This document shows positions 32,412 to 44,102 of a stretch of 64,000 bases of DNA, in pieces. The notes below the pieces were generated by a model. The model was given only the letters and a program-made list of their open reading frames with translations, made no database searches and had not been told where the DNA came from. Source of the stretch: Phoma sp. XZ068 (Eukaryota > Ascomycota > Dothideomycetes > Pleosporales > Didymellaceae); assembly GCA_004835665.1 (NCBI GenBank), contig RBKR01000020.1, positions 496,001 through 560,000 on the forward strand, given 5' to 3'. The number at the start of each line of letters is the position of its first letter. Position 1 is the stretch's first letter. The position numbers and the translations under genes are program-made.

Positions 32412-33287
32412 ATGGCGCTCCCTCACCCCGCGACCGAGCACAGGACGAAGCGCCAGTTCCAGCCCTCGATTACGAGCTACTTCCACGCCCAGGACTCTGA
32501 CGCCGACGACGACGAAGAGGAGGAGCACTACCGCGGCGGTCCCAGGCTCCGACATATTCCCCAAGCCAAACCACATCATCCAACCCTCGCGCCCCAGCTG
32601 CCCGACCACGTCCAGTCGTCGCTGCTCAGCGTCGGCATGCGCGTCCGCAAATCCGTGCCCGAGGGCTACAAAACACCAAAGACCATGGCCATGTCTTCCA
32701 CCACACAGACGCCTCTGCGCAAACCCCACCACGCCTTCCGCGAAGCCAACCCCGCCCTCGAAGCCATGAAGATCCCCGTCGACACACTCGCCACCACGCT
32801 CCAACACCAGCGCGAACTCCTCCCCTTCTGCGGCCTGAACAAAATCGGCGGCTACGCAGAACAACCCACGCCCTCGCACATGTTCCCCACCACCACCGCC
32901 TTCAGCCAGCCCTTCAGCAGCCAAGACTCCGGCTACGGCACCGACCTGCACCGCGCCCACGGCAAACGCAGTTGGTCCGACGACGACGCCCCGCCGAGTC
33001 TGACACTAGGAAGCAGTAACTTCCTCTTCAGCATTCCTCTGAAAGTCTCCGGCGAGGAGGACGTGCCTGTTAGTCCTTTGAGCGAGTCGCCGCCGCCGCC
33101 GCCGCAGAGACAGTATGCGCAGCCAAGGTCACGCAGGGCACATGCGCAGGAGGACATGGATGTTGATGTGGAGGGGTTTGAGGGTGAGGATGTGAGGGGC
33201 GGACGGTTAGCCGCGGGGAGTGCGAGTGATTTCGAGGAAGCGGATTTTTTGGATGGAGGTGGCGAGGTGGATATGGGGGGTGTGTGA
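32412..33287 (+). CDS. Ribonucleotide reductase inhibitor family protein (Spd1/Dif1-like)
   Basis: Single exon, 291 residues, from the ATG at 32412. The frame stays open another 107 codons upstream, but that stretch looks like leader sequence and the ATG lies right before the conserved start. Near the N-terminus is KRQFQPSITSYF, a hallmark of the fungal RNR-inhibitor family that includes S. pombe Spd1 and S. cerevisiae Dif1. A second conserved element, RVRKSVPEGYKT, follows. The rest is disordered, with Ser/Pro motifs and an acidic C-terminus. Family members restrain ribonucleotide reductase outside S phase, either by binding it or by controlling where its small subunit sits, and are removed on replication or DNA damage. 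Ser/Thr-Pro sites would fit phospho-control, which is inferred. Confidence 0.8.
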   Translation: MALPHPATEHRTKRQFQPSITSYFHAQDSDADDDEEEEHYRGGPRLRHIPQAKPHHPTLAPQLPDHVQSSLLSVGMRVRKSVPEGYKTPKTMAMSSTTQTPLRKPHHAFREANPALEAMKIPVDTLATTLQHQRELLPFCGLNKIGGYAEQPTPSHMFPTTTAFSQPFSSQDSGYGTDLHRAHGKRSWSDDDAPPSLTLGSSNFLFSIPLKVSGEEDVPVSPLSESPPPPPQRQYAQPRSRRAHAQEDMDVDVEGFEGEDVRGGRLAAGSASDFEEADFLDGGGEVDMGGV

Positions 33288-33806
33288 TTACACTTGCTCA
33301 CTTCCTCACTTCTTCACTTCTTCTTCAGAGTTGGGCTGCTGTGTTTTAGCGACATTCTGCGTTGACCTTTCTCTTCCTTTTCTTTTTACATCTTCTGTTG
33401 TTTGTTTACGGCATTGCGAGGAAAAGGCGTTTTGGTAAACATCCTGGTTTAATACCTTCTTTCTGGATGGTTTCAGGATGGATTTCATAGATTGTTCAAC
33501 GGAAAGAGACGTGCTATGTATACCCGGATTTATAGCATGGCTGGGTCAGGTACGGTAGGGTAATGATGAGTATTGTAGTGTAGGCGTATAAGATAAGATA
33601 TACGATGAGATATATGATGCTTGAGGAGCTTGAGATTTACTTGCTCGTGACTAGCATTCTAGATGTGGTTATTTCCAAGTATGAACCACGTAAATGCACA
33701 AACATGTTTGTATGTATGTATGTTACATCATATTCTATACATCTATCGTACTGCCACCACCAATCTACAAGCCTGTCTACTCGCGATCTACGAGCAATCT
33801 ACGAGT
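33288..33806. other. Convergent 3' region
   Basis: 3' flanks of the RNR-inhibitor and ATP12 genes. No gene was seen. Confidence 0.6.
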
Positions 33807-34895
33807 CTACGCAGAATCCCCCCCAACAAGCAAAATAACACTGCCCAGCTGCCTCTTCATATCCTCCTTCTCCACATCATGCGTGTCCTCAACCTCCCCC
33901 CACGCCTTCGTCTGCCACCTCACCTCCAAACTCGCCGCCTCGGCCGCCTCCTCAATCCCAAACGCCTTCTCCGCACGAGGGACGCGGGATCCAGCAAACG
34001 CCTCGGCCCACTCCACCAACAACCGCGACGCAATCATCACGCTCTTGCTGGCTAGCACCGCGCGCTCGAAACCAGCGAGTTCATATGCCGGCAAGCCCGC
34101 GATCCAGCCGCGGATTACTTCCTTGGTGAGTTCGGGCTGGTCAATGGGCACGATGCTGTCTGCGTCGAGGATGGGCTTGATTTGCACACCCGGCCACACG
34201 TGGGTGGTTAGGTATGCGATGATGCGGGTTGCGACTTCTTCTTGGAGTTCGCGCAGGGTTTTGCCGTTTTGCTTGACGTCGTTGAGGACGTGCTCGGGGG
34301 CCCAGCAGAGGAGGGTGTCGGTGGAGAGGTAGCGCATGCAGAGCTGGACGATGGAGTCGCGGGCGCGCTGGTCGCCCTTTGCGTCGGCGATTTCAATGTC
34401 GATGGCGCGGGCGGCGAGAGAGGTCATGGGGATGTAGTGCGTTTTGAGGGCCTGCTGGGCGGAGAGAAGGAGGTCCCATTCGAGGGCGATGGCGGTGGCG
34501 AGTTGGTGCTTGGAGGCCGGGACGGTGAGGGTGTCCTTGTTGGGGGTGCGGACGGGGCGGTTGTCGAGGAAGATTTGGAGGCCGCGCTCGCTGGAGCGCA
34601 CGTTGACGTCGGTCCAGAAGCGCTTCTTCAGCGGGCTGGTGGGCTTGGAGGCGCTGGCGCGGACGCCCTTGGCCTGCTGCAGCATCTCGGCCTGGCGCTT
34701 CTTGCGCGCGACGCGCTCCAGTGCTTCGGACGGCGAGGGCGTGGGTGTCTCTGGCGGCGGGCCGGGCACAGAGGGGTGCGGCAGGGGAGTGGCGCATCGT
34801 GATGCTGATGTGTGCAGGCAGTGGTAGAAGGGACGGTATGCGCGGCGGGGAGCTGCCATGCGCACGGATGCGAGGGCAGGCCGTATCGACTCCAT
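33807..34895 (-). CDS. ATP12: Mitochondrial F1-ATPase assembly chaperone ATP12
   Basis: Single exon of 362 residues from the ATG at 34893-34895. The first 50 residues are basic and Arg/Ser-rich, fitting a mitochondrial targeting peptide. The core matches ATP12: RFWTDVNV, LDNRPVRTPNKDTLTVP, ALEWDLL, a run of helices through LCMRYLSTDTLLCW, and the C-terminal part WIAGLPAYELAGFERAVLAS. ATP12 binds the alpha subunit of F1 in the matrix so that it can pair with beta. No frame break is visible and length is normal for filamentous fungi. The confidence is high from several conserved blocks. Confidence 0.92.
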   Translation of the reverse strand: MESIRPALASVRMAAPRRAYRPFYHCLHTSASRCATPLPHPSVPGPPPETPTPSPSEALERVARKKRQAEMLQQAKGVRASASKPTSPLKKRFWTDVNVRSSERGLQIFLDNRPVRTPNKDTLTVPASKHQLATAIALEWDLLLSAQQALKTHYIPMTSLAARAIDIEIADAKGDQRARDSIVQLCMRYLSTDTLLCWAPEHVLNDVKQNGKTLRELQEEVATRIIAYLTTHVWPGVQIKPILDADSIVPIDQPELTKEVIRGWIAGLPAYELAGFERAVLASKSVMIASRLLVEWAEAFAGSRVPRAEKAFGIEEAAEAASLEVRWQTKAWGEVEDTHDVEKEDMKRQLGSVILLVGGDSA

Positions 34896-35460
34896 GGTGA
34901 TGCTGTGGTGGTGTTGATGGTCGTGATGTTGATGCTGGGCCAATTGGTCAGCAGGGGACGTGTGAAGCGTGGATGTTGGTGAATGATGATAATAATGGTG
35001 ATAATGGTGAAGACGAAAGCGCAGTACTACTCACCACCAAAGTGGATGGGACCAGGATGACAATGTCGCGGTGTCGTCGCGGTGTCACGCTGCCACTGCC
35101 ACTGCCACTGCCTCTGCCACTGCCGCTGCGGCTGCCGCAACTTTTCCAGCGCTAGGTTCGCACGGCGGTGGGGCTCGTTCGCGTCCCCAGAATCTCCGCA
35201 GCACTCCCGCCTCGAGCCCCCATCGCCCTCGGCCTGACTGCTCGCCCGTAGTCCAGCCCGTCCCTTCTCCGTCGGACCGCTGTTGCTTGCTGATCATGCG
35301 CCCTGTCTCTCCGCTGCCTCTCCCGTTGTTGTCAAGACGCTTGCCGTGTTGTCCTGGCGCCTGCCGCCCCGCGTAGCTCCCCACACTTGACAGCTTCACT
35401 AGACAGCTCCACCACACAGTGTCGCCTGGCAGCCGTGCAGCCTTCGATGCAGGCTCTGTA
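34896..35460. promoter_or_regulatory. Divergent promoter with short tandem repeats
   Basis: This region separates ATP12 (minus) and the Zn2Cys6 gene (plus). It contains trinucleotide-like GATAAT/GGTGAT runs (about 34985-35015) and an imperfect GCCACT hexanucleotide array (about 35086-35140). These will vary by slippage, and regulatory meaning is unknown. Confidence 0.5.
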
Positions 35461-38400
35461 ATGAATCCAGGAGCTCCCTCGACGGCTGCTGCAACTGGTC
35501 CGCCCGCCACCGCTCCCAACCCGAAGCCCATCCGCTTCGTCACCAACCACGATGGGCCCTATGCGAAGCGGCGCAGGATCAACTCGGCCTGTCTGACCTG
35601 CCGCCGCAAGAAGACGCGCTGTTCGGGTGCGTGCATTGTGGATGCCTACCGTGCCATTGTGCTAACTCGCTCCAGGCGAACGCCCCGTCTGCGGCACTTG
35701 CACCCAGAACAAGCACGAATGCGCTGGCTATGGCGACGACAATGGCGCCGCAGAGGGTCGTGACAGCAAAAAGGCCGTCCGCAGAGACAGCACCGCTCCG
35801 ACCACCGTGCCTGTACGGAAGAGCGAGCCGCCGATCGACCAGCCTCACCAGCTCGCTCGACCGCAGCTGCCGCACATGGCCTCGTCCAACATATCCCAGC
35901 TGTCCGACTCGTCCACCAATGACCATGCGCCGAAGCAAGAGGGCGACGACGAGAGCGGCCTGCTCAGTCTCAGCACCCGCAACAGGATGCCCTACTTTCG
36001 GTACTTCGGCCCTACAGCCATCATGCCCGGCTTCCGCCAGATGGTCGTCAAGGTAGGTCAGCGACACGGCAGCACCCAGACGCTGTCAGACCAGCATGCC
36101 GTCGACTCGTCTCCCGCTGAACCCCTGGGCTCGCCATCAGGCGCCGACCCTCGCACCCCCCTCGAGATACCCGTCTATGACAACTCCGACATGTCGCCCA
36201 GTCCGCTCATCACTCACCTGTGTAAACTGTTCTTTGCCAATCTGGGCTGCTGCTTCCCTTTTCTGCAACGTGAGCGTTTTATGCGAGATCTCGAGGAAAA
36301 GCAAGTCGATGCCATTCTGGTGGATGCTGTATGCGCGCTGGCTGCGAGATTCTCCACTCACCCAATGTTGACGCGGAATGGTGCCAATCAGCAGAAAGAT
36401 GGGACCGACAAGCCTAGGACCCATCATCCTGAAGCTGGGCAGGCCTTTGCTCAGCGGGCCAAGTCGAATATCCCAGACGCTTTCCCTTGTCCAAACGTTG
36501 CCGTGGTGCAAGCAGCACTGTTGCTAGCATACGATGAGTTCGGCGCGAGCCGTGACAGTGGGCTGTGGATGTACCTTGGTATCGCTATTCGTATGGCGCA
36601 GGATCTAGGCATGCAGACACTAGAAGGGCTGAAGTACGAGGGCCGTAACGGCATCACTCCCAAGCTCGTCAAGACGGACTCGAACAGTGGCAACGCGCCA
36701 GCATTGCAGGAGCGAAGACGAAACCAAGACATGACGTCCGACGAGCAGGAGCAAAGAGCTGTCGAACGCGAGCGCCTTGACACGTTCTGGTCCATCTTCT
36801 TCCTTGACCGTGTCATCTCGTCCGGCACGGGACGTCCAGTTACCATTCGCGATCGCGACATTGAGATCAGTTTCCCTTCCTTGGACGAGGTTGATCCAGC
36901 GTCAGGATGGCCATTGCCCTTCCCTGCTCTCATCCGCATCATCCACCTCTACGGACGGGTGACAGACCTGCTGAACAGAGTGAGGGACGTCGCAGACATC
37001 ACCAAAGACCTCCAGAAGCAGCTCGATGCTCATGAGAATCGCCTTACAGAAATTTACCAGAACCTCTCGCCCAGACTGCACTTCAACGCTGTCAACTTTC
37101 AGCAGTACGTCAAGTTCAACCAAGGGACCAATTTCCTGCTGCTGCACTGCTGGTTCCACACTCTGATAGTGTTACTGCACCAGCCAACCTTGTTAAAGCC
37201 GTTCGAGGGAAGCCCGCAGTCACTCTCCGCCAACAGCAGGGAGCTTTCCATGTCTTCAGCAAAGACGGTCGCCGATATCTTGGCGTTCACTGAGCTCATC
37301 GATGCCAAGACTGGGGTGGGCAATCCCTTTACAAGGTAATTGCGTCTCCATTCGCCTCATGATGCTGCTAATATGATTACAGTCAACCCATCTACATAGC
37401 CGCGTGCGCCTTCCTGCAGGAGTCTGCGATGCACTCAGCATCATCTCAACCGCAGTCTCGACCTCCTTCTCGCCCTGTATCGCCAGAGCGGCGTGGCGAG
37501 CAAAAGGATGCTAGGGCATCATTCGTACAATTGAACATCGACAAGAACCTCTCCAGCGACGATAAACTGAATGCTGTGCAGGACCGTGCACAAAAGCAGG
37601 CTGCCAAACACACGCTGCTAGCTTCGGCAGCAAATCAAAACTACCAGCGCTGCTACCGTGCGCTCAAGTCGCTCGAGACTTATTGGGAGGGTGTCAAGTA
37701 TATTATAACTGTGCTGGATCAGAAGGCAAAGGGAATCGACAATCCATTACTGTACACAAGAGAAGAGATGGAAAGTGCTCTGGAGGTGCCTCGACCAGAG
37801 CCTTCGTTCACAAGCCCAGGGTGGCGGAGGAAGCTTAGCTGGGGTACATACCTAACAGCGCGGAGTCCAGACGGCGACATGGCCAATATGCCTGCGGCGA
37901 TCAGAAAGGGCGCCAGAACGCCAACCGTGCCTGGTTCGCCGATGGGCCTTTCAAGTCAAGGTACGTTTATGTAGGCTTCCGTGCAAGGCACTGCTGACTC
38001 CTGAAGCCATTGGATGGTCGCTCACCGGCACAATGAACTCTCCGTCTACGAACGTCGCAGTCATGTACACGTCAGAAAACAACACCGGGCGCGACGCAAA
38101 ACCAGCGCCATCAAAACGGTCGCCCGCAAGTACGCATCCCTCCATCGCCTCGCTCATGTCGAACCCTCCGATCAAGTTTGAGCAATCGCAGCCACCCATG
38201 CCATCTCCATCCATCTACCCACCTTTCGACCCCGCGTCTATGCCCCCGCCCCCGGCCAACAATCCGTACGGCATTGTACCTGCGCCTGATCCTGCGCTAG
38301 TGTCCGATGCTGATCTTCTGTTGAACCTCCACTCTCCGTTCAATAGCGCATCCCCAAACCATCCGCCTTTGCAGAATACCACCTCGTATGTAAGGTCCGC

Positions 38401-38635
38401 ATCCCTACAAAGCAACCAAGGGCAAGTACAGCCAAGCGAGTTCTCGCCAACATTCGGCATGTACAACACACCCTCTGACAACGCGTTTGGTGACATGGTC
38501 ATCGACACCCAGGATGTGGACATGTCGGTGCTGGGCGCGGACATGATGCCCTGGGACTTGGAGTACCTACCGCACGACATGCTTTACTTTGGCGATGGCA
38601 CTTTCGCTACCAATGATATGGGAGGCACACAATGA
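35461..38635 (+). CDS. Zn2Cys6 transcription factor with fungal-specific domain
   Basis: Four exons, 35461-35626, 35676-37335, 37383-37960 and 38007-38635, encode 1,010 residues. The binuclear cluster is perfect: Cys44, 47, 54, 61, 64 and 71, spaced C-x2-C-x6-C-x6-C-x2-C-x6-C, with the first intron inside the cluster after Ser55. After a disordered stretch comes the fungal-specific regulatory domain (about residues 170-560), including the ERERLDTFWSIFFLDRVISS and GRPVTIRDRDIEISFP motifs. The C-terminal third is Pro/Ser/Asn-rich with an acidic end (LYFGDGTFATND), a possible activation region. Motifs like PYFRYFGPTAIMPGFRQMVV recur in a conserved subgroup of such regulators, but I cannot name the target pathway. 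The next gene is an MFS carrier, but no linkage is shown. Confidence 0.9.
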
Positions 38636-39868
38636 CGCACCAGGTAACCGGTAGTCTGATAATTGGTTCATAGCATTGGCGTTCAGGAACACATGGCAAC
38701 CCGGAGTTAGGACATGCGCCGTCATGTGCGCATGACAGATAATAGGCTTAGGCGTATGATACCACTGTTTTCACTTTCGAAATCACAACTTGCACGAGCA
38801 CATGCGACATCATGAACAGTGGAGCAAGGCGCGTCATACCAGCTCGCCCGAGAAACCCTCCACATGTGCCAGCTTTTCCCTGCTCACGATCATGCACCCG
38901 CGTCTTTCCGATCTTATTCCATGGCATTCTCGCACAAAACACGGTGTACAATCGAGCTCTGAACACGCAAGTATCACGCTACGTTTCGTGATCTGTGCGC
39001 GACCCACCTAGAGCCTCACGCCGATCCTGGTGGCGCGAGCGCGAGCGCGATCGCAAACAGCACGAGTGCACAACGAGTACGTTCACTGGCCAACGAGCTG
39101 AACAACACACCTGCATTGCACAGCGTCAGGTCCGCCTAGCGCGATTGTTGGGGCGCGAGAAGACACCAAGAAGTATAGAAGAAAGCTTGCAGCCCTGCAT
39201 ACGCGAAGTGATGTCATGGTCATGTATAGATAAGATGTCAGCGCGTTTATGGTGGCGCCAAGTGCGATGAAATACTTCGCGACTTCAACAGAAAAGTTTG
39301 CGACCTTGGGAGGAAAACATCGGCCAAGCTAGGGATGGTTGGCCAGACGTCGCGTCTTGAAGAGGTTTTCAATCCACTATCGACGTCATACCGCAAACCA
39401 TACATCATTTGTCTGATCCCGCCGAGCGGACCGTCAGATGAGTGGGCCTTGCAGAGGTCCACCCCTGTCCAGCTCCCGCAGAGCCTCACCTTAATCTAGC
39501 CTTGGCGTGAGGCAACACTCGCGGGACGTGAAATGATCACAGGCGTTTTGAGATTCTGCAGCTGACTTACAGGTCTTTCATATGGTATCCGATCAAACAG
39601 TCCGTCTCATGTTTAGAATATGACGTCAACGCCTCACGGTACTTCGCTGCTAGCAGTTTCGAGCTCACGTACCGGCATCGCTACGGCCAGTTTTTCTGTG
39701 GACCTGATAACGGTGTTGAGGTCCACACTGACCGCTAGCTAGAAGCCTGCTAAGCAGACAGCTTACCGCGGCCGCCGAGTATAGCCAGCTGGCAATGGAC
39801 AAAATGCGTGCGTCTCCCCATCTTCTCCGCGCAGTTCAACCCCAATCACTTCTTTGATTGTCAACATC
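38636..39868. other. Intergenic region
   Basis: About 1.2 kb between the regulator and the MFS gene. No gene was seen. Confidence 0.55.
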
Positions 39869-41725
39869 ATGTCTGGTTACTACGGTCCTTCGTTCTCTAG
39901 ACCCCCTTCGAGGCCCAACTCGTTGGCGGCATCGAGGGCTAACTCGATAGCTATGTCACGGAACAACTCGTTCGTGGCTGCGTCGAGGAATAACTCGTTT
40001 GTGCAAGCTTCGAGGAATAACTCTTTCACGGCAAGCACACCCGCCTCACCACGGGCCCGCTCCACTGCTGCCACCACACCGCAAGCCTATCTCTCCAGGG
40101 CCAACAGTAAGGACAACGATAAGGAAGATGGCGAGGACACTCCAGACTACAATTCCGAGATCATGCGCAATGAGAAGGGCGAACCCATGATTGGGAGGGT
40201 CGTCGGTGGAAAGCACGTCAGCGAAGAGAACAACGATGTCGACGCAGACTGCGGTCCCATCAAGACAGTGGACATCGATATGCCGCTGACGCTCACTGAG
40301 ACGGTCAAGCACAACGACAAGGAGTACATCGTCCTCACATTCGCCACTGGCGATAAGGAGAACCCATTCAATTGGAATCCGTGGTACAAGCGCAGCATCA
40401 CCACCATGCTCAACCTCATGACCCTCTTCATCGGTCTCGCTACCACCGCCTACTCCTCCGGTATCAACAGCATGTGCGAAGAGTTCAACGTCGGCAGCAT
40501 CCAAGGTCAGTGGGGTCTGTTCACCTTCAACATTGCCTGCGCCGTAGCACCCATGATTCTCGCTCCGTTCTGCGAGCTCGTCGGTCGCAAAATCGTCTAC
40601 GCCTCGTCCTTCCTCTGCTTCTCGCTGCTCTTCATCGGGCTCGCGCTCGCCCCAGACATCAACACCATCATCGGTCTACGTCTGCTGCTGGGTCTATTCG
40701 GCTGCGTCGGCACCATCCTCGTCGGCGGCACCTTCGACGACATGTACCCTGCTGAAAAGCGCGGCCGCCCCATGGCCATGTTCAGCTTCGTCGCCATCTT
40801 CGGCACCGTCTCGGCCCCCATCTACGCCGGCTTCATCGACCAGGCCATCGGCTGGCGCTGGATCCAAGGCATCCAGGGCCTTGCCAACATCCCCCTCCTT
40901 ATCGCCATCTTCGTCGCCTTCCCCGAAACCCGCGGCGGCGTCTGCCTCCACAAACGCGCCCTCGCCCTCCGCAAAGCCACAGGCGACGACCGCTACGTCG
41001 CCGAAGACGACATCTACACGCCCGACGTAAAATCCATGCTCAAAGCCTCGTCCGTAAAAGCCATCCGCATGCTCGTCACCGAACCCGTCGTCTTCGCCTT
41101 CGGGCTATGGATCGCCTTCTGCTGGGCCGTAGTATTCCTCTTCCTCTCCGTAATCCCCATCACCTTCTCCGAAAAACGTGGCTGGAACGAAGGCGTCTCA
41201 GGACTCCCCTACATCTCCCTCGCCATCGGCACCTTCCTCGGCTGGGCAGCCCACCACCTCCAAATGCGCAAATACAACGTCCTCTCCGCGGACCCCTCCG
41301 TGCAAATCGTCCCCGAACACCGCCTCTACGGCGCAATGTTCGGCGCTGTCTGGCTCCCCGTCGGCCTCTTCGTGTACAGTTTCACACAGTACGCTGATCT
41401 ACCTTGGATAGCACCAACGCTGGGTCTCGCACCCATCGCATTTGGAATCTTCTTCGTCTTCGAGAGTACGTATTCCTACACTGCGGACTGCTACGGCGAG
41501 TCTTCCTCGTCGGCGATCGCGGGGCAGGGACTCATGCGTAATACGCTGGGGGCTGTGACGCCGTTGTTTGCGAGTGCGTTTTTTCATAATGTGGGGAGTC
41601 AGTATGCGGGGTTGATTTTGGCGATTTTTGGCACCGTGTTGAGTTTCATTCCGTTTGTGATGTTTAGGTTTGGGCATCGGTTGAGGGCGCGGAGTAAGTT
41701 GGCGCAGGAGTTTGGGGGGAAGTAG
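39869..41725 (+). CDS. MFS transporter, DHA1 type (polyamine/multidrug-like)
   Basis: Single exon of 618 residues. I start at the ATG at 39869, because the codon 15 bases upstream is TTG. The first 180 residues are cytosolic and Ser/Asn-rich, with SRANS and SRNNSF repeats and then an acidic segment. Twelve membrane helices follow. DHA1 motifs are visible: the loop FCELVGRKIVY between helices 2 and 3, RLLLGLFGCVGTILVGGTFDDMYPAEKRGRP around helices 4-5, and a GWRWIQ segment at the start of the second half. The FNWNPWYKR entry and the helix 11-12 ending resemble polyamine and drug carriers of the TPO/FLU type. These export drugs, toxins or polyamines by proton antiport at the plasma membrane. 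Substrate cannot be told. The N-terminal repeats could be phosphorylation sites. Confidence 0.85.
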   Translation: MSGYYGPSFSRPPSRPNSLAASRANSIAMSRNNSFVAASRNNSFVQASRNNSFTASTPASPRARSTAATTPQAYLSRANSKDNDKEDGEDTPDYNSEIMRNEKGEPMIGRVVGGKHVSEENNDVDADCGPIKTVDIDMPLTLTETVKHNDKEYIVLTFATGDKENPFNWNPWYKRSITTMLNLMTLFIGLATTAYSSGINSMCEEFNVGSIQGQWGLFTFNIACAVAPMILAPFCELVGRKIVYASSFLCFSLLFIGLALAPDINTIIGLRLLLGLFGCVGTILVGGTFDDMYPAEKRGRPMAMFSFVAIFGTVSAPIYAGFIDQAIGWRWIQGIQGLANIPLLIAIFVAFPETRGGVCLHKRALALRKATGDDRYVAEDDIYTPDVKSMLKASSVKAIRMLVTEPVVFAFGLWIAFCWAVVFLFLSVIPITFSEKRGWNEGVSGLPYISLAIGTFLGWAAHHLQMRKYNVLSADPSVQIVPEHRLYGAMFGAVWLPVGLFVYSFTQYADLPWIAPTLGLAPIAFGIFFVFESTYSYTADCYGESSSSAIAGQGLMRNTLGAVTPLFASAFFHNVGSQYAGLILAIFGTVLSFIPFVMFRFGHRLRARSKLAQEFGGK

Positions 41726-42121
41726 AGCATTTTTATTGTGTATTGTGGGGAGGGTGTGGCATTTTTGGTGTTGGGTGGTGTAGCGTTTGAGCATGTTGAG
41801 CGCGTCTAAGTTGAGATAATGATATTACCTTCATACTTCATTGTCTGGAGAAACTTGTTCGTGACATTAATCTGCCCAATATCTAATATATTCTTAATAC
41901 CAACACAACACTTCCCAGCCACGCTTAGCACTCATACCCATCCTTGTTATACAGCACATCCACCCTCTTGCACCCTTTTACGTCGAACTCACTAACTACG
42001 CGCAATCATACAACCCCTTTCCTCAATCATAACATAAATCTACCTACTACCTCATCCTACATTAAGCACTTACTAACTTGCCATCATTCATCCCTTATAA
42101 TGTTATCATCCTGCGTGTTCT

Positions 42122-42477
42122 GTAGTAACGCTAGCCAATTTGACGTCTAGTCCCGTAATTTATGCTGATAGCAGGTGCGGTGGGTAAGACCATTGGCAGC
42201 GTTCAGTAATATATCAACCCTCCTCGTAACTTTTTAAGCCAAGGAAGTTCGCCCCATTTTACATATCGTTATACTGAGGAATCTTATGTGATGACGCTGG
42301 TCTAATAAATGTCTCGTTCTGTGTTTGATGCTGAATAGGTGTAAGTGTTTTTAAACGCTTTGTTAAGTTAGGAGACTTTGTCACTTTTACAATTTGTGGT
42401 CTCATAGGATATCATGTATAGTAACGTTGATCTAAGTAATGTCTAGTTCTATGAACTATGCTGGCTGAACAAATGTA
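42122..42477. repeat. Three degenerate direct repeats
   Basis: Related segments begin near 42125, 42292 and 42422. They share a core of GTAACG-type sequence followed by TCTAA-TAATGTCTAGTTCTATG and TATGCTG. Differences between copies look mainly like transitions. The repeats are spaced about 130-170 bp apart and are not part of any frame I can support. Confidence 0.5.
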
Positions 42478-43300
42478 AATACCAAGCGCGGTATTGGAAG
42501 CACTTTCGATGGGGCATTATACACTGACGTCCGCGCGTAGATATACTTGATACTACAAGCGCTGGGTTGTACTGCTCTCAGTGTCAGCTAGCATGTGCCT
42601 GGCAGGCAAGAGTGATGATGGTAAATGGGCGTTGGCTAGTCTTTCTGTGGGTCAGGAGCGAGCCTGTGAATAATTGACTATTGGCTAAATGTCTGATTGC
42701 ACTTGTTTGGAGTCTCCAGTTCAAACGAGCAAGGATCGCGGCTGCAAGACAATAAGATCGAGTATTCACATAGCAAAATGTCAGTCAAATCTCTAAGTTT
42801 GCTTGAGTATTCGAGTTACAGAGGAGGGGGTTTCTTAGTTTGGTTAGACTTTTGGGGTGTCTTTGGTGATGCAGTGTCACTCACAACACGTTTACATGCA
42901 CGACTCACAACGCCTGACCAACGCTCTATTTGTATCTCCTAGATAGCTGGAAACTGTCTTGAACCCTGAAGACAATTCAGTATTCGGTGGTTGAGAAGCC
43001 ATGTTCCGGTCGATTTGTCCCAAATGCCAAAGGTAGTGCCTGGCCAACTAGGGGATACTTGTCCAAACAGATAATAGAGCAAAAAAGCATCTTGTAAATT
43101 TTAGTACAACTATGTAGGATGAGCTGCTGCCTCTGAGAATGTAGTAAATGCCGTAAAAGCTTCTATATAGCTTAATTGTTAGAATTGCATCTGATCTCAG
43201 GACACAGTGTACAAGTCCTGTTTCCATTGATCTGGTCCTTAGTATTCTTTTTAGAATAGAACCTCCTGGTCTCTAGTATGCTTGGCCTAGTGAAAACCTG

Positions 43301-43328
43301 TCTCCTCCTCCTCCTCCTCCTCCTCCTC
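43301..43328. repeat. TCC trinucleotide microsatellite
   Basis: About nine TCC units in succession, outside any supported gene. Confidence 0.9.
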
Positions 43329-44102
43329 TTGTATTTGTACAGGGACCTAACGAGACATTCTTGACCAAGACTAGGCTCCCTGCACGCAGATGATTCTCTG
43401 CCTACTATTTTGCCTTATTTTCTAGAGTCTGCGTTGTCATCGGATGGCTCCAAAATCGCCGAGTTAGTAAAGAGGCTCTCATTTTCTACAAGGTTTGTGT
43501 TGGCAAACTGGCTCACGAGGACGGCGCCAGCCGATGCCGGCGCTTGCGGCCCGCTGGCTCCTCGACGGTGCAGCGTTTTCCCACCTCATTCATCCCAGAT
43601 CATGATCAACAACATGGAGCACCTGGAGCTGGATGCCTGATCACGCGACGCGCCACCAACTCGTCAGCAATAACGACTTGGCCGGGCTGTCAATACTTGG
43701 GGTTTTATTCCAATCATTGCCGCATCAAGAAACGGAGAGCGCATACGAGTGCAGGGTGATGAAATGCGAGCACTGCCACCATTAACCGAAGCGTGTAAAT
43801 CTTTCCGTCTTGTCAAAAGTACCGTTTTATGTAGAACGGAGTATGCGTTCCAGGCTGGCCTCTCCCGCTTGGGGTGTGATGGGATAAGCGCTTGCAGGGG
43901 GCTGCATTGACGGACCTCACTTACCGCTGTCAATCATTTGAGGTCTGCAGCCTTAACCCTACCCCACCTCTTGTGTGCCATTATCCGGCTGCCTAGTCTC
44001 TGCATATGCACATCATGAGGTGATTGAATACCAGTAGCAGACAAGGTCTCCACGTTGCAACAAGAAACAATAACGATCGCGTTTCGCACGACTATTGGAC
44101 CA

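Larger units (their letters stand above)
41726..44102. other. Gene-poor, partly degenerate region
   Basis: 2.4 kb with low-complexity and AT-rich sequence, degenerate repeats (42122-42477) and a TCC microsatellite (43301-43328). No open frame is convincing. A promoter for the HET gene must lie at the right end. Confidence 0.5.

Noticed and set aside
32277..32960. 227-residue minus-strand frame opposite the RNR inhibitor
   Set aside because: Shadow frame; the sense strand carries the conserved family motifs.
34242..34802. Long plus-strand Gly/Val-rich frame opposite ATP12
   Set aside because: Shadow of GC-rich codons; ATP12 motifs lie on the minus strand.
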